From contig CAZUDI010000021.1 of NCBI GenBank assembly GCA_964618975.1, positions 1 through 61,613 of the forward strand: a stretch of DNA of 61,613 nucleotides. The letters run 5' to 3'. The notes under the pieces were generated by a model that saw only the letters and a list, made by a program, of their open reading frames with translations, searched no databases and was not told where the DNA came from. This DNA comes from CAZUDI01 sp964618975 (lineage in GTDB: Bacteria; Desulfobacterota; Desulfomonilia; UBA1062). Numbering within the stretch: the stretch's first letter is position 1; each line of letters opens with the position of its first letter. Below, piece after piece: positions 7,608-16,801 of the stretch. The translations under genes were made by a program, and so were the position numbers.

Positions 7608-8636
7608 ATGAAAAAATTGCTGTGCGTGTTGGTCATGCTGCTGATGCCGGCCCTCGCGGGGGCCGCCCGGCAGGAGGTCTTTGTCTTCAACTGGTCTGAA
7701 TACATCGACCCGGCGGTTTTGTCCCTCTTCGAGAAAGAGACCGGCATCAGGGTACGCTACTCCACCTACGAGAGCAACGAGTCCATGTTCGCCAAGCTCA
7801 AACTGACCAAGCAGGGCGGCTACGACGTGGCCGTGCCTTCGACCTACTTCGTGGACCGCATGCACCGCCTGGACATGCTCGAACCCCTGGACAAGGCCCT
7901 CCTCCCCAACCTCAAGCACCTCAACCCCGACCTCCTGGACAAGCCCTACGACCCGGGCAACGCCTACAGCCTGCCCTATATGTGGGGCTCCTCGGCCATC
8001 GGCGTCAACGCCAAGGTGGTGGACCCGGCCACGGTGACGAGCTGGAAGGACCTCTGGCGCAGCGAATTCGCCGGCAAGGTGCTCCTCATGGACGACGTGC
8101 GCGAGGTCTTCGCCATGGCCCTGCGTTCCCTGGGCTACTCGGGCAACGATACCGACCCCGAGCACATCCGGCAAGCCTACGAGCGCCTGAAGGCCCTCAA
8201 GCCCAACGTCAAGGTCTTCAACTCCGACTCGCCGCGGCAGCCCTTCCTGAACAACGAGGTCGTCATCGGCCAGATCTGGGGCGGGGAGGTCTACATGGCC
8301 AACGAGGAAAACCCCGATCTGCGGTATATCTACCCCGCCGAGGGCGCCATCTTCTGGGTGGACAGCTTCGTGATCCCCAAGGGGGCGCGCAACCTGGCCC
8401 AGGCGCACGCCTTCATCAACTTCATGCTGCGGCCCGACGTGGCCAGGATGAACTGCGAATACGTGGGCTATGCCACCCCCAACAAGGAGGCCCAGGCCCA
8501 GTTGGACGAGAAAACCCGCAACCACCGGGCCGTCTACCCGGACAAGGCCGACATCGAACGCGGCGAATACCAGGTCGACGTGGGCGAGGCCATCCTGATC
8601 TACGAAAAATACTGGGAACTGCTCAAGACCGACTAG
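7608..8636 (+). CDS. potD: Periplasmic spermidine/putrescine-binding protein PotD
   Basis: A 342-residue extracellular solute-binding protein. A short signal peptide (MKKLLCVLVMLLMPALAGA) is followed by a mature N-terminus VFVFNWSEYI, the conserved start of PotD/PotF proteins, in which the Trp-Ser-Glu-Tyr segment helps line the polyamine site. AAAGGAGAA precedes the ATG. It delivers substrate to PotBC. Spermidine against putrescine preference cannot be read from the sequence. It is the last gene of the operon, and a strong hairpin follows about 130 bases later. Confidence 0.92.
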   Translation: MKKLLCVLVMLLMPALAGAARQEVFVFNWSEYIDPAVLSLFEKETGIRVRYSTYESNESMFAKLKLTKQGGYDVAVPSTYFVDRMHRLDMLEPLDKALLPNLKHLNPDLLDKPYDPGNAYSLPYMWGSSAIGVNAKVVDPATVTSWKDLWRSEFAGKVLLMDDVREVFAMALRSLGYSGNDTDPEHIRQAYERLKALKPNVKVFNSDSPRQPFLNNEVVIGQIWGGEVYMANEENPDLRYIYPAEGAIFWVDSFVIPKGARNLAQAHAFINFMLRPDVARMNCEYVGYATPNKEAQAQLDEKTRNHRAVYPDKADIERGEYQVDVGEAILIYEKYWELLKTD

Positions 8637-8764
8637 CCTCTGACTGCTATCCGCGCCCCGGGGGCTGCTCTTGACAAGTTCCCGGAAGCGCTCCTCGAAG
8701 TTGGGTGCCTGATAGTGGCCACGGTTGTTCATGCCCAGGACGACCGCCCAGGGGTGAGGTCCCG

Positions 8765-8787
8765 CCGGGGGAGCAATGCTCCCCCGG
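8765..8787. terminator. Hairpin after potD
   Basis: CCGGGGGAGC (8765-8774) and GCTCCCCCGG (8778-8787) form perfect 10-base arms with an AAT loop. There is no U-run, so it may act as a weak terminator or an mRNA-stabilising hairpin separating pot from the kinase gene. Confidence 0.55.
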
Positions 8788-8851
8788 TTGCAATCCGCGG
8801 CCGGCCCCGGTACAATACCAAAAGATCCGATCACGCGATCAGGTGAGCTCA

Positions 8852-9901
8852 ATGGCGGACAAAACCTATGAATGCGGCCAGACCCAAGCGCTGGAGCGCG
8901 ACATCTTCGGCACGGTAGGTGTCGCCACCATGCTCATCCGTGCCGATATGACCATCGCCATGGTCAACGACGCCTTCCTGAGGCGTTCGGGCTATACCAA
9001 GGAAGAGGTCGAGGGCCGCATGCAGCTGAACGACTTTGTCGTCCCCGAGGACCGCACCCGGCTCGAGGCCTACCACTGGAAACGTCAGGCGGGCGAACCC
9101 GGCGTGCCCCGGACCTACCAGGCCCGCTGCCGGGATCGTTTCGGTCAGGTCCGCGATCTGATCATCGCCACCGATTTCGTGCCGGGCTCGCGGGAGACCA
9201 TCGCCTTTCTGCTCGACACGGACGAGCTGGAGCGCAACCTGGCCACCGAGCAGCTGGTGCGTATGGGCAAGCTGGCCAGCGGCGCGGCCCACAGCATCCG
9301 CAACACCCTGAGCTCGGTCAAATTGCGCCTTTACAGCCTGGAGCATTCCAGACTGGACGCCGACCAGAGCGACGATCTGCACGCCATTATCTCTGGCCTA
9401 GACTATATCGAGCGCGCCATCAGCCACTATCTGGAGTTCTCCCGCCCGCCCCGGCTAACGCCCGAGGACTGCAGTCCGAGTGCCCTGCTCGATCAGGCCC
9501 TGCACCTGGTCGAACAGCGGGGGCTGCTCCCCGGGATCCGCATCAGGCGCCCGCGCAGGAAACCCCTGCCGAGCCTCATGCTCGACCGCCAGCTCTTCAC
9601 CGAGACCCTGGCCATCCTGCTCACCAACGCCTGTGAGGCCATGAATGGTGGCGGAACGCTGACCATCGTTGAAATCTGCGGCCGCAAAACACCGCGCGCC
9701 GTTACCCTCAGCCTTTCCGACACCGGACCCGGCGTCCCTGCGGATCTCGTGGGCAAGATCTTTGACCCCTTCTTCACCACCAAGGCTCGCGGCACGGGGC
9801 TGGGTCTGGCGACGGCCCGCCGTGTGGTGGAATCGCATGGCGGCCGCCTCGACTACCTACCCGGAAAAGGGGGCTGTTTTCGGATTACCCTGCCCCTGTA
9901 A
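8852..9901 (+). CDS. PAS-domain sensor histidine kinase (NtrB-like)
   Basis: A 349-residue soluble kinase with no membrane segments. A PAS domain covers about residues 20-125. The phosphoacceptor helix has H147 in GAAHSIRNTL. The HATPase domain has an N-box (NACEAM), a G1 box DTGPGVP, an F-box (FDPFFTTK) and a G2 box GTGLGL. The start was taken at MADKTYECG, where AGGTGAG precedes the ATG; an upstream ATG at 8705 would add unlikely sequence. It lies nine bases before an NtrC-type regulator gene, its probable partner. The signal is unknown; proximity to potABCD hints at polyamine or nitrogen control, but a hairpin separates them. Confidence 0.88.
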   Translation: MADKTYECGQTQALERDIFGTVGVATMLIRADMTIAMVNDAFLRRSGYTKEEVEGRMQLNDFVVPEDRTRLEAYHWKRQAGEPGVPRTYQARCRDRFGQVRDLIIATDFVPGSRETIAFLLDTDELERNLATEQLVRMGKLASGAAHSIRNTLSSVKLRLYSLEHSRLDADQSDDLHAIISGLDYIERAISHYLEFSRPPRLTPEDCSPSALLDQALHLVEQRGLLPGIRIRRPRRKPLPSLMLDRQLFTETLAILLTNACEAMNGGGTLTIVEICGRKTPRAVTLSLSDTGPGVPADLVGKIFDPFFTTKARGTGLGLATARRVVESHGGRLDYLPGKGGCFRITLPL

Positions 9902-9910
9902 GGAGACTCG

Positions 9911-11314
9911 ATGGCCGCCATTCTGCTGATCGAAGACGACTACGACCTGGCACAGAGCTTCCGCAAGATCCTCCAGCGCGAGGGATATACGGTCCTGATG
10001 GCCGGCAGCGCCGAAGATGGCCTGGACCTGCTCGCCTCCAATCCCATCGAACTCATCCTTATGGATATCCAACTACCTGGGATGAGCGGCATGGAATGCT
10101 TCGCCGCCCTCAAGACCCGGGAAGACTGCCCGCCGGTGATCATCATGACCGCCTTTGGTTCCTACGATGTGGCCATCGAGGCCATCCGCCAGGGGGCCTT
10201 CGATTTTATCACCAAGCCCTTTGAGGTGCCGGTCATGCTCAAGATGATCCATGAGGCCCTGAAGGCCGCCGAACAGCACCCCTTAAGCCTCGATTTTGCA
10301 ACCGACGATACCGAGGCCATCATCGGCACCAGCCATGCCATGCAGGTGGTCTACAAGGCCATCGGCCGCACGGCGCCCACCAATGTGACGGTGCTGATCG
10401 AAGGGGAATCCGGCACCGGCAAGGAGCTGGTGGCGCGGGCCCTGCACCGCTACAGCCACCGCGCCTTGAAACCCTTTCAGATCATCAACTGCGTGGCCAT
10501 CCCCGAGGCGCTCCTGGAGAGCGAGCTCTTCGGCTTCGAGAAGGGCAGCTTCACCGGCGCCGACAACCGGCGTCTGGGTTCCATCGAACGCGCCTCCGGC
10601 GGCACCCTTTTCCTGGACGAGATCGGCGACATGCCGGCCAGCATCCAGGCCAAGATCCTCAGGCTCCTCCAGGAAAAACAGTTTCAGCGTCTGGGATCAC
10701 CACTGACCTTGCCGGCCGATGTGCGCATCATCGCCGCCACCAATCGCAACCTGGAACAGGCCATCCGCGAGGGCCACTTCCGCGAGGATCTCTATTACCG
10801 TCTCAACGTGGTACGCATTACCATGCCGAGCCTCAGGGAGCGCCGGGAGGATATCCCCCTTCTGGCCGAGCACTTTATCAAACGTTCGGCTCGTGAGATG
10901 GGCTGCAAGAACCCCGGCATCGACGCGGAGGCCATGACCCTGCTGTGCGCACAGGCCTGGCCCGGGAACGTGCGCGAACTCGCCAATGTCATCCTGAAGG
11001 CCCTGATCTTCAGCCGCGGCTGCCGACTGGGCCGTGTCGAGATCCGGGAGGCCCTCGATCACACCGGCCAGGAAAGTGACCTCCAACCCAGGTTGCGCCA
11101 GTGGATCCGCAGCCGGCTCGAGACCGCCGCAGGGAGCAATCTGCATGCCCGCCTCACCGCCGATTTCGATGAGCTGGTCCTCAAGACGGCCCTGGAGCTC
11201 ACGGGCGGCAACCAGAGCCGCGCCGCACGCCTCTTGGGTATCTCGCGCCAGAACCTGCAGAGCCGGATCAAGCGCCACGCCATGGGCCCGCGCAAGGCCG
11301 ATCGGGAGCCATAG
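9911..11314 (+). CDS. Sigma54-dependent response regulator (NtrC family)
   Basis: A 467-residue activator of sigma54 promoters. The receiver domain has acidic residues at 9-10, the phosphorylation site D52 and K102 in TKPF. The AAA+ domain has Walker A GESGTGKE (165-172), the sigma54-contact loop GSFTGA (212-217, a Ser variant of GAFTGA) and Walker B GTLFLDEIGD. The C-terminal Fis-type helix-turn-helix (GGNQSRAARLLGISRQNLQ) binds enhancer sites. AAGGAG precedes the ATG. It is paired with the kinase upstream. No clear sigma54 promoter was found nearby, so its targets are unknown. Confidence 0.9.
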   Translation: MAAILLIEDDYDLAQSFRKILQREGYTVLMAGSAEDGLDLLASNPIELILMDIQLPGMSGMECFAALKTREDCPPVIIMTAFGSYDVAIEAIRQGAFDFITKPFEVPVMLKMIHEALKAAEQHPLSLDFATDDTEAIIGTSHAMQVVYKAIGRTAPTNVTVLIEGESGTGKELVARALHRYSHRALKPFQIINCVAIPEALLESELFGFEKGSFTGADNRRLGSIERASGGTLFLDEIGDMPASIQAKILRLLQEKQFQRLGSPLTLPADVRIIAATNRNLEQAIREGHFREDLYYRLNVVRITMPSLRERREDIPLLAEHFIKRSAREMGCKNPGIDAEAMTLLCAQAWPGNVRELANVILKALIFSRGCRLGRVEIREALDHTGQESDLQPRLRQWIRSRLETAAGSNLHARLTADFDELVLKTALELTGGNQSRAARLLGISRQNLQSRIKRHAMGPRKADREP

Positions 11315-11413
11315 GGCCCCAAACCCTTCTTCCGCTCCCCTCTCCCTGCCGGGTTCTCATCCTGGGTGCCAATCTTCTACCGGGATTCCCACCCATGCCG
11401 TCCCTCCCCCTGA

Positions 11414-11442
11414 TTGACAAATGCTCATTTTAGTTTTATACA
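11414..11442 (+). promoter_or_regulatory. Near-consensus sigma70 promoter for the marR gene
   Basis: TTGACA (11414-11419) and TATACA (11437-11442) are 17 bases apart. The expected start site is about 11449-11451, at or next to the ATG at 11451, which would give a leaderless or near-leaderless message. Confidence 0.7.
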
Positions 11443-11450
11443 AAACCATT

Positions 11451-11900
11451 ATGCCCATCAGCGAAACCAACTTCCTCTACAGCATCACCAGCATCAGACA
11501 GCGCCTGTTCCGCTTTCTGGTCAGGGAACTCTCGTTGAGGGGCATTGAGGACATAGCCCCCTCCCACGGGGATATCCTCTTTGTGATCGACCGTAAAGGC
11601 ACCGTAACCCTGCAGGAAGTGGCACGGCACACCCTCAAGGACAAGTCCACCGTCTCGTCGGTCGTCAACAAGCTGGAGGCGGCCGGGTATATCGTGAAGG
11701 AACGCGACACCGTTGACGGACGCTGCACAAACCTCACCCTGACACCCAAGGCACAGAGCCTCCAGCCGGCCCTGTCCGATATCTCGAAAAGAATGCAGAC
11801 AAGGCTGTTCGAGGGCTTCACGCCGGAGGAAAGGCAGACGCTCTTCAGGCTGATGGAGAAATTGGACAAGAACCTTCAGGAATTATGGGGTCGCCGATGA
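11451..11900 (+). CDS. MarR-family transcriptional regulator
   Basis: A 149-residue winged helix-turn-helix regulator. The DNA-binding core spans TVTLQEVARHTLKDKSTVSS (recognition helix) and the wing (ERDTVDGRC), which has the D-x-R motif typical of MarR proteins. No Shine-Dalgarno sequence precedes the ATG, and the promoter places the transcript start almost on it. The gene overlaps the following hydrolase gene by four bases (ATGA), so the regulator probably controls that two-gene operon and itself. The ligand is unknown. An alternative upstream ATG at 11421 lies inside the promoter and is unlikely. Confidence 0.88.
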   Translation: MPISETNFLYSITSIRQRLFRFLVRELSLRGIEDIAPSHGDILFVIDRKGTVTLQEVARHTLKDKSTVSSVVNKLEAAGYIVKERDTVDGRCTNLTLTPKAQSLQPALSDISKRMQTRLFEGFTPEERQTLFRLMEKLDKNLQELWGRR

Positions 11901-12709
11901 TAGACACAACGGTATTTGAGCAGGTAACAAGGATACGTATGAGCCGGGAGTTCAACGGCCAGCCGGTCTACTGGGTGGCGGCCTACCTGGTGGACGGTCT
12001 CCTCATCGATACCGGGTGCCGACACACCTCCACGGAGCTCACCGCCTTCCTGAAGCACCGTCCGCCGACCAAGGTGGTCAACACCCACTACCACGAGGAC
12101 CACGTGGGCGGGAACCACGACATCCGAGAGTGTTTCGGGGTGGAAATTTACGCGCACCCGACCTCCGTGCCCCTGATCGCCCGGCGTCACCCCCTCTATC
12201 CCTACCAGGAGATCGCCTGGGGTGCGCCCGTGCCCACCAGGGTGAAGCCGGTATCCGACGTCCTGACCACGGAGCGTTATGCCTTCCGGATCGTGGATAC
12301 CCCCGGCCACTGTGCCGGTCACCTCTGCCTTTTCGAACCCTCCCGGGGCTGGTGTTTCACGGGCGATCTCTTTGCCCGGGAAACACCGAAGTTCATCCGT
12401 CCCGAGGAAGATATCGGGGAAATGATCCACTCCATGAGCCGTCTCAGGCAGCTTCCCGGAGACCGGCTCGTCCTGCTGACGTCCCTGGGGAAGATCGTGG
12501 AGGACGGCAGGAGTGCGCTGGGGCAGTGTATCGACTATCTCACACAACTGGCCGCACGGGTTCAGGGGCTCAGTCGTGCCGGTCTGACCATCGGGGAAAT
12601 CGTCCACAGGGAATTCGGCGGCGAACACCCCTTCAGCCCTCTCACCGACGGCCAGTTCTCCACCTACAACCTCGTGCGTTCGCTCCTGGAGACCGTTCGC
12701 ACGGGATAG
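11897..12709 (+). CDS. Metallo-beta-lactamase-fold hydrolase
   Basis: A 270-residue protein with the MBL zinc motif THYHEDHVGG (H64, H66, D68, H69), an upstream GLLIDTGC strand and later metal ligands in DTPGHCAGH and FTGDLFARE. The general role is zinc-dependent hydrolysis, of thioesters, lactones or similar bonds. It is not a typical class B lactamase because no signal peptide is present. The start at MIDTTVFEQ overlaps the marR stop, so the two are co-translated. A MarR-plus-MBL pair suggests inducible detoxification of a small molecule, which is inference. Confidence 0.85.
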   Translation: MIDTTVFEQVTRIRMSREFNGQPVYWVAAYLVDGLLIDTGCRHTSTELTAFLKHRPPTKVVNTHYHEDHVGGNHDIRECFGVEIYAHPTSVPLIARRHPLYPYQEIAWGAPVPTRVKPVSDVLTTERYAFRIVDTPGHCAGHLCLFEPSRGWCFTGDLFARETPKFIRPEEDIGEMIHSMSRLRQLPGDRLVLLTSLGKIVEDGRSALGQCIDYLTQLAARVQGLSRAGLTIGEIVHREFGGEHPFSPLTDGQFSTYNLVRSLLETVRTG

Positions 12710-12859
12710 AACCGCTCCCGGCGGGACAGGGACTGCTCCCGACGCCCCATCATGGGGTGATCCGAACATTGGCGAACTCGCCCCGCCTCGCGACCTGCGG
12801 ACCGACGGCCCGTGCCGGGAGATTACCGGCCGGCGATCTCAGAGGCGATCGGTTCCGTC

Positions 12860-13810
12860 TCACTCGCCGGGTGCCGACGGGGCCGGAAGGATCATTGTCT
12901 CCAGGTCGGTGGAGACGGTGATATGGTTCCTGCCGCGCCCCTTGCTGGCCTGCATGAGATCCACCGCACGCCCGAGCAGGCCATTGACCGTGTCGCTGGG
13001 CCGTGCCAGCGTGGCGCCGCAGGAGACCGTGGCGCGCACCTTGGTGCGTCCCACGAGGAAATAGGACTGCTCTACCAGGATCCGCAACCGATTACCGATG
13101 CTGTAGAGTTCGTCCCCGCTGACGTTCTTCAGGATACAGACGAATTCCTCCCCCCCCCAGCGACCGTAGAGATCGAAGGGCCGCGAGTTGTTCAGCAGGG
13201 TCTTGGCGATGACCTTGAGGATGGTATCGCCGGCCTCGCGGCCGTAGGCGGCGTTGATTTCGCGCAGATTGTCGATATCCAGGTAGACCAGGCCAAAGCC
13301 GATCCCGTAGCGTTCCATCTCGTTGAGCCGGTTGTAGAGCTCGATCTCGACATAGCGTTTGTTGGCCAGGGTGGTGAGCCGGTCGAGCATGGTGAGCTTC
13401 TCCAGTTCATGGATGCGCACCTGGGTGGCGGAACGCTCGCTGATATCGCTGAACACCTCCACGGCCCCCACAATGGCGCCTGAGGGATCCTTCACCGGAT
13501 AGACCTTCACCAGCACCGGCAGCAGGTGCCCCTGCCGGTGGTGGAGATACATCTCGGCCTCCCGCGGCTCTCCGTCGTTGATGGTGCGTTCCAGGGGGCA
13601 CTTCTCGCGGCACAGCGCGGTGCCCCAGCCATCCATGTGCATGAGGATGCTGCCGGCGCAGCACCTCCCCAGCACCTCATCGGGCGCAAAACCACTGATG
13701 CGTTGGGCGGCCTGGTTCCAGAACAGGATGGTGCGATCGGTGTCGACGAAGTACACTCCATCATGCAGGCTCTCGAGCAGGAACATATAATCGATTTCAC
13801 TGAGCTTCAT
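12860..13810 (-). CDS. PAS-GGDEF diguanylate cyclase
   Basis: A 316-residue cytoplasmic protein. A PAS domain covers about residues 8-125, with a cysteine-rich insert (RCC at 50-51, CREKC at 67-71) that could sense redox or bind metal. The GGDEF domain follows from about 140. Its active site reads GGEEF (219-223), a functional variant, and R210-P-F-D213 is an intact inhibitory I-site. It makes c-di-GMP with product inhibition. The window also encodes a second GGDEF protein and two PilZ proteins. It is convergent with the hydrolase gene and divergent from the pseudouridine synthase. Confidence 0.9.
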   Translation of the reverse strand: MKLSEIDYMFLLESLHDGVYFVDTDRTILFWNQAAQRISGFAPDEVLGRCCAGSILMHMDGWGTALCREKCPLERTINDGEPREAEMYLHHRQGHLLPVLVKVYPVKDPSGAIVGAVEVFSDISERSATQVRIHELEKLTMLDRLTTLANKRYVEIELYNRLNEMERYGIGFGLVYLDIDNLREINAAYGREAGDTILKVIAKTLLNNSRPFDLYGRWGGEEFVCILKNVSGDELYSIGNRLRILVEQSYFLVGRTKVRATVSCGATLARPSDTVNGLLGRAVDLMQASKGRGRNHITVSTDLETMILPAPSAPGE

Positions 13811-14029
13811 AGTATTACATCCCTTTTACAATGCAATGATCGTATAAAAAAATGCCTGTATCGCAACAACACTATAGGATTCAAGGATGAATTGCAAATG
13901 CTGAAAGCACTTACACCGGCACCCACCCCCATCCCGCGCACGCGCATGGACCTCCGGAGAGGGGGCGATTCGGGTTGCATCCAGGGTCACAAGGCCTATA
14001 TATTGGCGGCACACACAAAAAATGGGAGC

Positions 14030-14935
14030 ATGCCCGTGAAACACGGACCCTCTGAACTCTCCTTGCCGGAAGCCCCCCCGGGGCAGCCCCGGGTATACCG
14101 CCTTACGGTTTTACCCGGCGCGATGCCGAAGGCCTGCGACCTGCTGGTGAGCCATACCGGGCTGCCCCGCAACCGGATCAAGGATGCCATGCACAAGGGG
14201 GCCGTCTGGGTTGCGGGTCCCGGATCCAATCGCCGGCGGCTGCGGCGTGCCACGGCCCTGGTCCGTCCCGGGGACACCCTCGAGTTCTATTATGATCGCG
14301 CGCTGCTTGTGGCCGTAGTGCCCGAGGCCTGCTGCCTGCATGACTTCCATGCCTACAGCGCGTGGTACAAACCTGCGGGTCTCTTGTCCCAGGGCACGCG
14401 CTTCGGCGACCACTGCTCGCTCCCCTGGCAGGCGCGTCGTCTCCATCCCGGGGGACGGGAGATCCTCCTGGTCCATCGCCTCGACCGCGAAGTGTCCGGG
14501 GTGATGCTCCTGGCCCATCGTCGCCCGGCCGCCGCCGCGCTTGCGCGCCTCTTCCGGGAGCATGGGTTGGACAAGCGCTACCGCCTTGCTGTGAAAGGCA
14601 ACCCGGGCTCCCGGGGATCCATAAACGTGGCTCTGGAAGGGAAAGACGCCTGCACCCACTTTCTGACCCTGTCACACGACCCCCAGCGAGACATCAGCGT
14701 GGTGGACGTGTGGATCGAGACCGGGCGGCTCCATCAAATCCGTCGCCATTTCGCCCAGATCGGACATCCCGTCCTGGGTGACCCCCGCTACGGCCGGGGC
14801 AACAAGAATCGCGAGGGCATCTGTATGTGCGCCATATCACTGACCTTTATCTGCCCACTTACCGGCGAGCCCCGCGACATCGTCCTTCCGGACAAGGCCC
14901 TGCCTGATATACTGAGGATCCCGGCCAAGTTCTAA
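14030..14935 (+). CDS. RluA-family RNA pseudouridine synthase
   Basis: A 301-residue enzyme that isomerises uridine to pseudouridine in RNA. The catalytic motif HRLDREVSGVMLLAH contains the essential Asp. An N-terminal S4-like segment (ACDLLVSHTGLPRNRIKDAM) precedes it, and a conserved TGRLHQIRRHFAQIGHPVLGD block follows. The start was placed at MPVKHGPSE because the upstream reading frame is not protein-like; GGGAG lies very close to it, so MPKACDLL is an alternative start. The target RNA cannot be inferred. The stop overlaps that of the convergent next gene by three bases. Confidence 0.85.
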   Translation: MPVKHGPSELSLPEAPPGQPRVYRLTVLPGAMPKACDLLVSHTGLPRNRIKDAMHKGAVWVAGPGSNRRRLRRATALVRPGDTLEFYYDRALLVAVVPEACCLHDFHAYSAWYKPAGLLSQGTRFGDHCSLPWQARRLHPGGREILLVHRLDREVSGVMLLAHRRPAAAALARLFREHGLDKRYRLAVKGNPGSRGSINVALEGKDACTHFLTLSHDPQRDISVVDVWIETGRLHQIRRHFAQIGHPVLGDPRYGRGNKNREGICMCAISLTFICPLTGEPRDIVLPDKALPDILRIPAKF

Positions 14936-16800
14936 AGCGTCATATCGATGGTGCAGACATGGTTCGCCAGGGATGTCTGGGCCTTGAGTCCGGCCTTTTC
15001 AAAGACCTTGAGCATCTGGGCGTTATCCTCCCACACGTAGGCCCGCATATCGCTGAAGCCAAGATCACGCGCGATCTCCACCATGTATGAGAAGAGGAAC
15101 GAACCGATACCGATGTTCTGCCAGTTGGGGTGCACCATGACGGCAAACTCGCACGTGTTCTCCAGACCGGGCTTGGTCTCGCGGGCGAAGTGCGCCACCG
15201 CCAGGACGGCCTCCACGCGCCTGTCCTCCTCGCAGAGGACCAGGGCCATCGCATCGCGGTAATCGGCGCTTACCAGGGGCAGGGCCTGCTTGTGGTGGAG
15301 CACGGTCACGTTGCGCAGGAAGCGGTAGAACTTGTCATGCTGGCTCATGGCATAGAACAGGTCCTGGATGCCGCGCTCGTCGGTCACCTTCACCGGACGC
15401 ACGAGCAACGGCTTGCCGCCGAAGGCGTGCACCGTCTCGTAGTGCGCCGGATAGATGGCTTCCCCTGAGGGCAGCACCTGGTCCTGATAGATGTATTTCA
15501 GCCGCTTGGCCTCCCCCAGGAGCCACGACCGGAAGGCCGGGTGGGCGATCGTGATCAGTGCCAGGGCGCGTTCGCGGATGGACTTGCCGAAGAGGTCCAC
15601 GGCCCCGTATTCGGTGACGACATAGTGGATATCGGCCTGGGTGGTGATGATGCCGATGCGGCTGTCGGTGAATTCCGGGACGATGCGCGAATGGCGCCCG
15701 TCGCGCGAGGTGGAGCGCAGGGCGATGATCCCCTTGCCCCGGGGGGTAAGCATGGCCGCCCGGTTGAACAGGGCATGCCCCAGGGCACCGAAGTACCCCA
15801 TATGCTCGCTCATCCCCACACACGACTGGCCGGTAAGGTCGATCTCCACCGCACCGTTGATGGCGGTCAGGTTGCGGTGGGCTTGAATCACCTGGGGATC
15901 GTCCACGTAGGCGGGTTCCCTGAGTTCCACCATGGGGTTGTCATGCACGAAGTCGAAGACCTTGCGGCTGCCCATGCAGACGCTGGCGATCATCTTGCCC
16001 GGATTGATTTCCTTGCGCGCATTGGTGATAACCCCGGTCGTGACGAGATCGCACATGGCATCGGTAAGGATCTCGGAATGCACCCCCAGATCCTTCTTGT
16101 CCCTCAGGGCGGCCAGCGCCGCCTCGGGAATGCGTCCGAAACCGACCTGGATGGTCGCCCCGTCGTCGACCAGCCGGGCGATGTTCTCGCCCACCCGTCG
16201 CGTCTCGGGATCGGCCTCTTCGCGTGGGAAGCTCACGAGGGGCTCGTCATGCTCGAGGATGTAGTCCACCTTATCCACGTGCACGAAGCCGTCGCCGAAG
16301 GTGCGCGGCATGGAGCGGTTCACCTGCGCCACCACCACATCGGCCAGGTCGATGATGGTCTTGGTGATATCCACGGTGACACCCAGGCTCATGAATCCCT
16401 GCTTGTCGGGGGGAGAGAGTTGGATCAGGGCCACGTTTATCTTCACGTAACCCTGCGTGACGAGCTTGACCAGTCCCCGGGTGGACAGCGGGAGGTGGTC
16501 GGCATTGCCCTCCTTGAAGGCCGAACTGAGCGAAGGGGAGATGAAGAAGGATTTGATACGGAAACGCGCGCCGAACTCCCCCCCCAGGTCGGGAAAGCCG
16601 AGCAGCGGGATTGCGGTATAGATTTCCACATCGCTCAGGCCGGGATTGTTCAGAATCAGATTCTCGATCAGGAAGCTCGCCTCCCCGCAGCCAGTCTCGA
16701 TGAAGACGCGCGCTCCGGGACGGATCAGGCCCTGGATCTGCTCAGGCGCAGTCTGCTTGCGCTCGTAGTCCTGCCTCCACAAAGTCTCTTCCCCCTCCAC
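14932..16800 (-). CDS. Acetyl-CoA hydrolase/CoA-transferase fused to a GNAT acetyltransferase
   Basis: About 622 residues. Residues 1-430 match the acetyl-CoA hydrolase/4-hydroxybutyrate CoA-transferase family, with the catalytic Glu in GVHSEILTD (E243) and later VTEYGAVDLFGKS. The last 170 residues are a GNAT domain with the acetyl-CoA loop QNIGIG. The start is taken as GTG at 16800, one base after the stop of the flavodoxin gene. A TTG at 16782, preceded by GGAGGGGGAAGAG, is an equally plausible start. The longer upstream frame is antisense to flavodoxin and was rejected. It probably moves CoA between short acyl groups; the GNAT part may regulate by protein acetylation (inference). Confidence 0.85.
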   Translation of the reverse strand: MEGEETLWRQDYERKQTAPEQIQGLIRPGARVFIETGCGEASFLIENLILNNPGLSDVEIYTAIPLLGFPDLGGEFGARFRIKSFFISPSLSSAFKEGNADHLPLSTRGLVKLVTQGYVKINVALIQLSPPDKQGFMSLGVTVDITKTIIDLADVVVAQVNRSMPRTFGDGFVHVDKVDYILEHDEPLVSFPREEADPETRRVGENIARLVDDGATIQVGFGRIPEAALAALRDKKDLGVHSEILTDAMCDLVTTGVITNARKEINPGKMIASVCMGSRKVFDFVHDNPMVELREPAYVDDPQVIQAHRNLTAINGAVEIDLTGQSCVGMSEHMGYFGALGHALFNRAAMLTPRGKGIIALRSTSRDGRHSRIVPEFTDSRIGIITTQADIHYVVTEYGAVDLFGKSIRERALALITIAHPAFRSWLLGEAKRLKYIYQDQVLPSGEAIYPAHYETVHAFGGKPLLVRPVKVTDERGIQDLFYAMSQHDKFYRFLRNVTVLHHKQALPLVSADYRDAMALVLCEEDRRVEAVLAVAHFARETKPGLENTCEFAVMVHPNWQNIGIGSFLFSYMVEIARDLGFSDMRAYVWEDNAQMLKVFEKAGLKAQTSLANHVCTIDMTL

Positions 16801-16801
16801 G

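Noticed and set aside
12732..12760. Small hairpin CGCCCCAT/ATGGGGTG after the hydrolase gene
   Set aside because: Seven- to eight-base arms with no U-run; too weak to call a terminator with confidence.
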